Source: Candidatus Rokubacteria bacterium RIFCSPLOWO2_02_FULL_72_37 (GTDB lineage: Bacteria; Methylomirabilota; Methylomirabilia; Rokubacteriales; CSP1-6). Taken from it: a stretch of DNA of 12,611 bases. The position numbers were made by a program, and so were the translations under genes. The notes below the pieces were generated by a model, which ran no database searches, had not been told where the DNA came from, and saw only the letters and a list, made by a program, of their open reading frames with translations. Where the stretch lies: positions 1 through 12,611 of the forward strand of contig MGCE01000024.1 of assembly GCA_001790315.1 (NCBI GenBank), written 5' to 3'. Of the stretch, positions 7,710 to 12,611 are shown piece after piece. Within the stretch, counting starts at the first letter, position 1; the number at the start of each line of letters is the position of its first letter.

Positions 7710-8566
7710 GGGCCTTCTGGCGCGCGTTCAAGCGCAACCAGCTGGCCCTGATCGGTGGCGGCGTCGTGGTGTGCCTCGTCGCGCTCGCGCTGCTGGCGCC
7801 GACCCTCGCGCCCTGGGACCCGAACCGGCCCGACGTCAGGAAGATCCTGGACGCGCCCTCGCCCGCCCACCTGTTCGGCACCGACGCGCTCGGGCGTGAC
7901 GTGCTGTCCCGGATGCTCTACGGCTCGCGTGTCTCGCTGGCCGTCGGCTTCGTCTCGGTCGGGATCGCGGTGCTGATCGGCACGGTGCTCGGCGCGGTGG
8001 CCGGGTATCACGGCGGCCTCGTCGACGCCACGATCATGCGGACGGTGGACCTGATGCTCGTGTTCCCGCGTTTCTTCCTGCTCCTCGCCGTCCTCGCGTT
8101 CCTGCGGCCGTCGATCTGGACGATCATGGCGGTGATCGGCCTCACGGGCTGGATGGGGGTCGCGCGGCTCGTCCGCGCGGAGTTCCTCGCGCTCAAGGAG
8201 CGCGAATTCGTGATCTGGTCGCAGTCGATCGGAGCCAGCGGGCTCCGGATCGTCTGGCGCCACATCCTGCCGAACGCGATGGCGCCCGTGCTCGTCGCGA
8301 TGACGCTCGGGATCCCGGCGGCGATCCTCACGGAATCGGGGCTTTCCTTCCTCGGCCTCGGCGTGCAGCCGCCCCACGCGACGTGGGGCAACATCCTGAA
8401 CGAAGGCAAGGACGCGATCGAGATCGCGTGGTGGCTGTCGGTGTACCCGGGCCTCGCGATTCTCCTGACGGTCCTCTCCTACAACCTGCTCGGCGAGGGG
8501 ATCCGCGACGCGCTGGACCCGCGCCTCCGACAGGGCGTGGGGCGAATTGCGACGCGGCGGCCGTAG
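7706..8566 (+). CDS. ABC transporter permease, DppC/OppC-like
   Basis: This is the second permease of the importer, 286 residues. The N-terminus (FKRNQLALIGG...LLAPTLAPWDPN) and HLFGTDALGRDVLSRMLYGSRVSL are DppC-family signatures. The EAA coupling loop lies around residues 173-192 (SIGASGLRIVWRHILPN), followed by ESGLSFLGLGVQPPHATWG and DALDPRLR at the C-terminus. The ATG at 7706 overlaps the stop of the first permease, which fixes the start. Importers of this type normally need DppD/DppF-like ATPases. None follows, because the next feature is a tRNA gene. The last 20 bases of this gene contain the -35 box of the tRNA promoter. Confidence 0.94.
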   Translation: MRAFWRAFKRNQLALIGGGVVVCLVALALLAPTLAPWDPNRPDVRKILDAPSPAHLFGTDALGRDVLSRMLYGSRVSLAVGFVSVGIAVLIGTVLGAVAGYHGGLVDATIMRTVDLMLVFPRFFLLLAVLAFLRPSIWTIMAVIGLTGWMGVARLVRAEFLALKEREFVIWSQSIGASGLRIVWRHILPNAMAPVLVAMTLGIPAAILTESGLSFLGLGVQPPHATWGNILNEGKDAIEIAWWLSVYPGLAILLTVLSYNLLGEGIRDALDPRLRQGVGRIATRRP

Positions 8567-8575
8567 CGTTATACT
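8547..8575 (+). promoter_or_regulatory. Sigma70-type promoter of tRNA-Leu
   Basis: TTGCGA at 8547-8552 and TATACT at 8570-8575 are spaced by 17 nt. The predicted start, near 8582, falls 4 nt before the mature tRNA. The -35 lies inside the end of the permease gene. Position and spacing make this a convincing tRNA promoter, although it is untested. Confidence 0.7.
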
Positions 8576-8585
8576 TCGCTTCCGC

Positions 8586-8670
<85 letters not shown>

Positions 8671-8837
8671 ACTCTCCCTCCCATCGGCCGCCTCCCCGGG
8701 CCACGACCTCGTGACACGCCGTCGGCGTCCCCGTCGTCCTCTGTCGGATGACTCAGGGGGACGAGGTCAAACGGCTTGTTTTCGCGAGTGTCTCGCCGAA
8801 GCGCCGCGACCCCGTGCGAGGGCGTCGCTGCGTGTGG
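8671..8837 (+). other. Hairpin-rich spacer between tRNA-Leu and lipA (possible terminator or structured RNA)
   Basis: No convincing gene is seen here. Several inverted repeats are present: CACGA/TCGTG (8702-8713), ACGCC/GGCGT (8716-8728), a GTCCTCT...GGGGGAC hairpin with G-U pairs (8736-8762), and GCGAG/CTCGC (8784-8796). A longer-range 8-bp match, GACCTCGT (8705-8712) with ACGAGGTC (8761-8768), is incompatible with some of these. The only T-rich run, TTGTTTT at 8776-8782, follows the block and could mark termination of the tRNA transcript. The region matches no riboswitch that I recognise. Confidence 0.4.
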
Positions 8838-8843
8838 CATAAT
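8814..8843 (+). promoter_or_regulatory. Possible extended -10 promoter for lipA-nuo
   Basis: CATAAT at 8838-8843 is preceded by TGG (8835-8837), forming an extended -10 element. The -35 candidate GTGCGA (8814-8819, 18-nt spacer) is weak. A start near 8850 would leave a 25-nt leader before the lipA ATG at 8875. It would exclude the in-frame ATG at 8842 as a start codon. Confidence 0.45.
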
Positions 8844-8874
8844 GCGTTGGTTCGAGCGGATGGGACCGCTGCCG

Positions 8875-9780
8875 ATGACACGCTCACTTCCCGTGACCCA
8901 GCCCGCGCCGCCGACCCCGGGCCGCAAGCCCGAGTGGCTCAAGGTCCGGGCGCCCGGCGGCCCGAGCTACATGCGGCTGAAGGCGCGGATGCGCGAGTGG
9001 GGCCTCCACTCGGTCTGCGAGGAGGCGCGGTGCCCGAACATCGGCGAGTGCTGGGAGGACGCGACCGCCACGTTCATGATCCTGGGGGACGTGTGCACCC
9101 GCCACTGCGGCTACTGCGCGATCGCCCATGGGCGGCCCGTGTGGGAGGACCGTGAGGAACCCGAGCGGATCGGCCGCGCGATCGGTGAGCTCGGCCTCGC
9201 CTACGCGGTGATCACCTCGGTCAACCGCGATGACCTCGCCGACGGCGGCGCCGCACACTGGGCGGCGACGGTGCGCGCCGTGCGGCGGCACGCGCCGGGG
9301 TGCCGGATCGAGACGTTGATCCCGGACTTCCAGGGGAGCGCCGCGTCGCTCGGCACCGTCATCGCGGCGCGTCCGGACGTGCTCAACCACAACGTGGAGA
9401 CGGTCCCGCGCCTGTACAAGCTGGCGCGCCACGGCGGCCGCTACGAGCGGGCGCTCGCGATCTTCCGCCAGGCGCACGCGGTCGCGCCCGACCTTCCGAC
9501 CAAGTCCGGGATCATCCTCGGCCTCGGAGAGACGCGCGACGAGCTGGTCCGGACGATGCGCGACCTGCGCGAGGCGTCCGTGTCGATCCTGACGCTGGGG
9601 CAATACCTCCGGCCTTCGCCGGCGCACCTCCCGGTGGCCCGGTACTACCACCCCGACGAGTTCCGCGAGCTCGAGGGGATCGGGCGCGGGCTCGGCTTCG
9701 CGCACGTCGAGTCGGGGCCGCTCGTGCGCAGCTCGTATCACGCCAAGCGACAAGCGGACGCCACGGGGCTGCCCTCGTGA
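8875..9780 (+). CDS. lipA: Lipoyl synthase
   Basis: This radical-SAM enzyme inserts two sulfurs into protein-bound octanoyl groups to make lipoyl, the cofactor of pyruvate and 2-oxoglutarate dehydrogenases and of glycine cleavage. From the ATG at 8875 it has 301 residues. Cys48, Cys53 and Cys59 (CEEARCPNIGEC) bind the auxiliary sulfur-donor cluster. Cys74, Cys78 and Cys81 (CTRHCGYC) bind the radical-SAM cluster. SVNRDDLADGGAAHW, LNHNVETVPRLY and the C-terminal VRSSYHA, whose serine completes the auxiliary site, are all present. In-frame ATGs at 8860 and 8842 are alternative starts. 8875 is preferred because GGGA lies 9 nt upstream and it suits the predicted promoter. No lipB is seen nearby. 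The stop overlaps the nuoA start by 4 nt, so lipA is apparently read into the complex I operon. Confidence 0.95.
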   Translation: MTRSLPVTQPAPPTPGRKPEWLKVRAPGGPSYMRLKARMREWGLHSVCEEARCPNIGECWEDATATFMILGDVCTRHCGYCAIAHGRPVWEDREEPERIGRAIGELGLAYAVITSVNRDDLADGGAAHWAATVRAVRRHAPGCRIETLIPDFQGSAASLGTVIAARPDVLNHNVETVPRLYKLARHGGRYERALAIFRQAHAVAPDLPTKSGIILGLGETRDELVRTMRDLREASVSILTLGQYLRPSPAHLPVARYYHPDEFRELEGIGRGLGFAHVESGPLVRSSYHAKRQADATGLPS

Positions 9781-10127
9781 CCTTCATGCCGCTCCTGATG
9801 ACGTTCGCGTTCGCCGCGCTCGTCGCGGGCGTCATGCTCGGCCTCCCGAGGCTTCTCGCGCCGCGGCGGCTCACGCCGGTGAAGGCCGAGCCGTTCGAGT
9901 GCGGACTGGACCCGATCGCCGTCGCGGAAGGCCGCTTCGCCATCAAGTTCTCGACGATCGCGATCTTCTTCATCTTGATCGACATCGAGCTGGTGTTCAT
10001 CTGGCCCTGGGCGATGCTCTACCGGTCGCTCGGATGGTTCGGCTTCGTCGAGATGCTGGTGTTCCTCGGCATTCTGATGCTCGGGTTCCTCTACGTCTGG
10101 CGCAAGGGAGGACTCGAATGGGAGTAG
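9777..10127 (+). CDS. nuoA: NADH-quinone oxidoreductase subunit A
   Basis: NuoA is a small membrane subunit of complex I near the quinone cavity. The 116-residue product has three hydrophobic segments (about 5-27, 58-80 and 86-108). The loop between the first two carries EPFECGLDP with the conserved Cys42. The second segment carries Asp69 and Glu71 in IDIELVF, which correspond to the conserved acidic pair of the family. The GTG at 9777 overlaps the lipA stop (GTGA), arguing for coupling; ATG 9786 is an alternative 3 codons later. The end overlaps nuoB by 10 nt. Confidence 0.93.
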   Translation: MTFMPLLMTFAFAALVAGVMLGLPRLLAPRRLTPVKAEPFECGLDPIAVAEGRFAIKFSTIAIFFILIDIELVFIWPWAMLYRSLGWFGFVEMLVFLGILMLGFLYVWRKGGLEWE

Positions 10128-10576
10128 GCACGTTCTTCACGTCCCAGCTCGATGCCGCCATCGGCTGGGCGCGCAAGTACTCGATCTTCCAGTATCCGTT
10201 CATCACCGCGTGCTGCGGCATGGAGTACATGGCGGTGGCGTGCTCGCACTACGACATCGACCGGTTCGGGGCGGGCCTGCCGCGCTTCTCGCCACGACAG
10301 GCCGACGTGCTGTTCGTGGTCGGGACGATCAGCCACAAGATGGCACCTGTCCTCAAGCGCGTGTACGACCAGATGACGGAGCCGAAGTGGGTCGTGGCCT
10401 TCGGGGTGTGCACGTGTACGGGCGGCTTCTACAACAACTACGCCACCGTGCAGGGCATCGACACGATCATCCCGGTGGACATCTACATCCCCGGATGTCC
10501 GCCGCGGCCCGAGTCCGTTCTCGACGGGCTCATGAAGCTGCAGGACAAGATCGCGGCGCAGGTCCAGAGGTACTGA
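10118..10576 (+). CDS. nuoB: NADH-quinone oxidoreductase subunit B
   Basis: NuoB is the peripheral-arm subunit holding the [4Fe-4S] cluster N2, which passes electrons to quinone. All four ligands are visible: the tandem Cys32-Cys33 (ACCGMEY), Cys98 (GVCTCTGG) and Cys127 (IPGCPPRPE). Their spacing equals that of E. coli NuoB. The length of 152 residues is on the short side because the N-terminus is brief. AGGGAGGA at 10105-10112, 5 nt before the ATG, is a strong ribosome-binding site inside nuoA. The start overlaps the end of nuoA by 10 nt. nuoC follows after 14 nt. Confidence 0.97.
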   Translation: MGVGTFFTSQLDAAIGWARKYSIFQYPFITACCGMEYMAVACSHYDIDRFGAGLPRFSPRQADVLFVVGTISHKMAPVLKRVYDQMTEPKWVVAFGVCTCTGGFYNNYATVQGIDTIIPVDIYIPGCPPRPESVLDGLMKLQDKIAAQVQRY

Positions 10577-10590
10577 GGAGCGGGACGACG

Positions 10591-11088
10591 ATGGACGGCG
10601 CGGCGGTTCTCGAGCGGGTGCGGGCGCGGTTCGGCGCCGGCGTGGTGGACGCGCACGACCACCGGGGCGACCACACGGCGATCGTCGCGCGCGACGCGGT
10701 CCTGTCCGTGCTCGCATGGTGCCGCGACGAGCCCGAGCTCGCGTTCGACATGCTCACCGACCTGACGGCGGTGGACTACCTGAGGTATCCCGGCCGCGAG
10801 GACGGGCCGCGCTTCGACGTCGTGTACCACCTCTACTCGATCCCGCACAACCACAGGCTCCGGATCAAGGTGCGCGTCGAGGAGGACGACGCGGTCGTGC
10901 CGACGGCGGTCGGCGTGTGGCCGATCGCCAACTGGTTCGAGCGCGAGGTCTGGGACATGTTCGGCGTCCGGTTCGAGGGGCACCCGGACCTGCGGCGCCT
11001 CCTCATGTACGAGGAGTTCGTGGGCCATCCGCTGCGGAAAGATTATCCGATCGAGCGCCGCCAGCCGCTGATCGGCCCGGGCGCCTAG
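10591..11088 (+). CDS. nuoC: NADH-quinone oxidoreductase subunit C
   Basis: NuoC is the 30-kDa-type peripheral-arm subunit of complex I, which packs against NuoD. The 165-residue protein shows the family signature NWFEREVWDMFGVRFEGHPDLRRLLM (about residues 113-138), then the conserved HPLRKDYP. TDLTAVDY lies in the N-terminal half. It is a stand-alone nuoC and is not the NuoCD fusion found in E. coli. GAGGAG at 10575-10580 lies 10 nt before the ATG and overlaps the nuoB stop region. nuoD begins 7 nt after the stop. Confidence 0.95.
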   Translation: MDGAAVLERVRARFGAGVVDAHDHRGDHTAIVARDAVLSVLAWCRDEPELAFDMLTDLTAVDYLRYPGREDGPRFDVVYHLYSIPHNHRLRIKVRVEEDDAVVPTAVGVWPIANWFEREVWDMFGVRFEGHPDLRRLLMYEEFVGHPLRKDYPIERRQPLIGPGA

Positions 11089-11095
11089 CGAAGGC

Positions 11096-12469
11096 ATGGC
11101 GGACACGGCGCGACGCGAGTTCATGCTCGGGGAGGGAGCCGGCACCGGCGGCGGGAGCCAAAATCTGAAGCTGAACCTCGGGCCGTCCCACCCCGCGATG
11201 CACGGCATCATCCGGATCACGGCCGAGCTCGACGGCGAGGTCATCGTGAACGCCGACGTCGAGATCGGGTACCTGCACCGCGCGTTCGAGAAGGACTGCG
11301 AGGTCGGCGGCTACAACAACGCGATCCCGTACACGGACCGTCTCAACTACGTCTCGCCCCTCATCAACAACTTCGGCTACTGCTCCGCCGTCGAGAAGCT
11401 GCTCGGGATCGACGTCACGGAGCGGTGCAAGTACATCCGCGTGGTCATGTCCGAGATCTCGCGGATCTGCGACCACCTCACCTGCGTCGGCGCCACGGCG
11501 ATGGAGCTCGGCGCCTTCACGGCCTTCCTCTACATGATCAAGGCGCGTGAGTTCCTGTGGGAGCTGGTCGAGGACGTCACGGGCGCGCGCCTCACGATCT
11601 CGTACGGCCGCGTCGGCGGCGTCAAGGCCGACCTGCCGGCCGGCTTCGCGGAGAAGGTGCGCCACGCCCTCAAGCAGACGCGCGAGGTCCTGGACGAGGT
11701 CCACCGGCTGCTGACCGGCAACCGGATCTTCATGGACCGGATGGAGGGCATCGGCGCGCTCTCCCGCGCGGAGACGATCGCCTACGCCATCACGGGCCCG
11801 ATGCTCCGCGCCGTCGGCGTCCCGTACGACGTGCGGCGCGTGCAGCCCTACTACGTCTACGACCGCCTGGAGTTCGAGATCCCGACCCAGAAGGCGGGGG
11901 ACAATTACGCGCGGTACCTCGTGCGGATGGCCGAGATGGAGCAGTCGATGCGGATCGTGGAGCAGGCGCTCGCGACGATCCCCGGCGGGCCGATCAACGT
12001 CGACTTCGAGGGCCGGGCGATCGATCCCGCGGCCTACGTGGACCGCGGCAAGCAGGGCAAGACCGAGGGGCTGCTGCTCGTGCCGATCACGCTGTCGCCG
12101 AACCTCGAGGGCCAGCGGCGCGCCGAGCTCTCGGGACTCAATGTGAGCGACAAGCGGATCACCCTGCCGCCGAAGGAGAACACCTACGGCTCCATCGAGG
12201 GGCTGATGAACCACTTCATGCTGATCATGGACGGCTACGGGATCCGCCCGCCGCCGGGCGAGGCGTACTTCGCCGTCGAGGGCGCCAACGGCGAGCTGGG
12301 CTTCTACGTGGTGTCCGACGGCTCGGACCGGCCCTACCGTGTCCGGTGCCGGCCGCCCTGCCTGCCGCCGATGGCGGCGCTCCACCGCATGATCGAGGGT
12401 GAGATGGTGGCCGATTTGGTCCCGACCTTCGGCTCGGTCAACATGATCGGCGGCGAGCTCGATAGATAA
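11096..12469 (+). CDS. nuoD: NADH-quinone oxidoreductase subunit D, with an internal extra segment
   Basis: NuoD is the 49-kDa-type subunit forming the quinone-binding site together with NuoB. GPSHPAMHG carries His36 and RLNYVS carries Tyr85, which correspond to the quinone-contacting His38 and Tyr87 of Thermus Nqo4. GYLHRAFEK, GVKADLP, DVRR, GANGELGFYVVSDG and the C-terminal GGELDR are all typical. At 457 residues it is longer than the usual 400-430. The extra length lies between GGPINVD (from residue 297) and RITLPP (354-359), where about 53 residues replace the short linker of Thermus Nqo4. That segment includes KTEGLLLVPITLSPNLEG. The reading frame and codon use are smooth through it, so it does not look like a frameshift. 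Spacing to nuoC is 7 nt. Confidence 0.96.
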   Translation: MADTARREFMLGEGAGTGGGSQNLKLNLGPSHPAMHGIIRITAELDGEVIVNADVEIGYLHRAFEKDCEVGGYNNAIPYTDRLNYVSPLINNFGYCSAVEKLLGIDVTERCKYIRVVMSEISRICDHLTCVGATAMELGAFTAFLYMIKAREFLWELVEDVTGARLTISYGRVGGVKADLPAGFAEKVRHALKQTREVLDEVHRLLTGNRIFMDRMEGIGALSRAETIAYAITGPMLRAVGVPYDVRRVQPYYVYDRLEFEIPTQKAGDNYARYLVRMAEMEQSMRIVEQALATIPGGPINVDFEGRAIDPAAYVDRGKQGKTEGLLLVPITLSPNLEGQRRAELSGLNVSDKRITLPPKENTYGSIEGLMNHFMLIMDGYGIRPPPGEAYFAVEGANGELGFYVVSDGSDRPYRVRCRPPCLPPMAALHRMIEGEMVADLVPTFGSVNMIGGELDR

Positions 12470-12485
12470 TGCGAAGCCAGTCCGC

Positions 12486-12611
12486 ATGACCGCCGAGCGC
12501 AGACGCCCCGCGTTCTCTCCCGAGCAGCTGGTGGAGGTCCGGCGGCTGCAGGCGCTGTACCCGACCAAGCGGGGTGCGCTCCTGCCGGTGCTCCACATGG
12601 CGCAGGACGCG
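12486..12611 (+). CDS. nuoE: NADH-quinone oxidoreductase subunit E (N-terminal part, cut by window end)
   Basis: Only 42 codons are present: MTAERRRPAF, then a helical stretch ending in ALYPTKRGALLPVLHMAQDA. This fits the N-terminal helical domain of the 24-kDa NuoE subunit, which later binds a [2Fe-2S] cluster next to NuoF. The cluster cysteines lie beyond the window. Position directly after nuoD (16-nt gap) supports the call. An ATG at 12469 overlapping the nuoD stop meets a stop codon after six codons, so 12486 is the start. Confidence 0.85.
   Translation, partial: MTAERRRPAFSPEQLVEVRRLQALYPTKRGALLPVLHMAQDA

Noticed and set aside
8671..8874. A known riboswitch upstream of lipA
   Set aside because: Hairpins are present, but I see no conserved core of the SAM, TPP, cobalamin or other classes I know. 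Most of the structure also lies upstream of the likely lipA promoter.
8776..8874. Longer N-terminus for LipA starting upstream at the open frame's first codon
   Set aside because: It would cross the hairpin at 8784-8796 and the extended -10 element, and it adds residues with no counterpart that I recall in LipA proteins. Starts at 8860 or 8875 suit the family better.
11003..12598. A 531-codon open frame on the minus strand across nuoD and nuoE
   Set aside because: Its product is Arg/Asp/His-rich low-complexity sequence with no recognisable domain. It mirrors the GC-rich codon pattern of nuoD, which is unmistakable on the + strand.

Overview
The window is GC-rich (about 70% by eye), bacterial and almost wholly coding, with every gene on the + strand. 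It looks like a chromosomal housekeeping segment from a Gram-negative-type bacterium. This rests on a LapB-like TPR/zinc-ribbon protein, a lipoprotein-type binding protein and a 14-subunit-type nuo operon. Base composition and gene order would suit a soil or subsurface lineage such as Rokubacteria/Methylomirabilota or a delta-proteobacterium-like group. That placement is inference, and the sequence does not prove it.

Layout. (1) 2-1671: a LapB-like TPR protein, probably cut at its N-terminus by the window edge, overlapping a ComF-family phosphoribosyltransferase. (2) 1655-1694: a good sigma70-type promoter whose -10 lies inside nested inverted repeats. It opens a tight glycolytic operon gap-pgk-tpiA followed by secG (1735-5030). 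(3) 5032-8566: a peptide/nickel-type ABC importer made of a lipoprotein binding protein and two permeases, with no ATPase genes; it starts one base after secG. (4) 8547-8670: a promoter and tRNA-Leu(GAG) with encoded CCA. (5) 8671-8874: a hairpin-rich intergenic stretch with a possible lipA promoter. (6) 8875-9780: lipA, overlapping nuoA by 4 nt. (7) 9777 to the end: nuoA, nuoB, nuoC, nuoD and the first 42 codons of nuoE.

How it fits together. Gap, Pgk and TpiA are three consecutive enzymes of lower glycolysis/gluconeogenesis. SecG belongs to the Sec translocon, which would export the lipoprotein encoded next to it. NuoA-E are the quinone-side and NADH-side subunits of complex I. LipA makes the lipoyl cofactor of the 2-oxoacid dehydrogenases that feed NADH to that complex. 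From memory, tpiA-secG-tRNA-Leu(GAG)-nuoA... is a recurrent order in several proteobacteria. Here that backbone appears to carry two inserted blocks, the ABC transporter and lipA.

I found no CRISPR array, insertion sequence, phage gene or defence system. The items most worth a second look are the nested operator-like repeats at the gap promoter, the extra segment of about 45 residues in NuoD, the interrupted secG/tRNA-Leu/nuo synteny with an ATPase-less importer, and the structured tRNA-lipA spacer.
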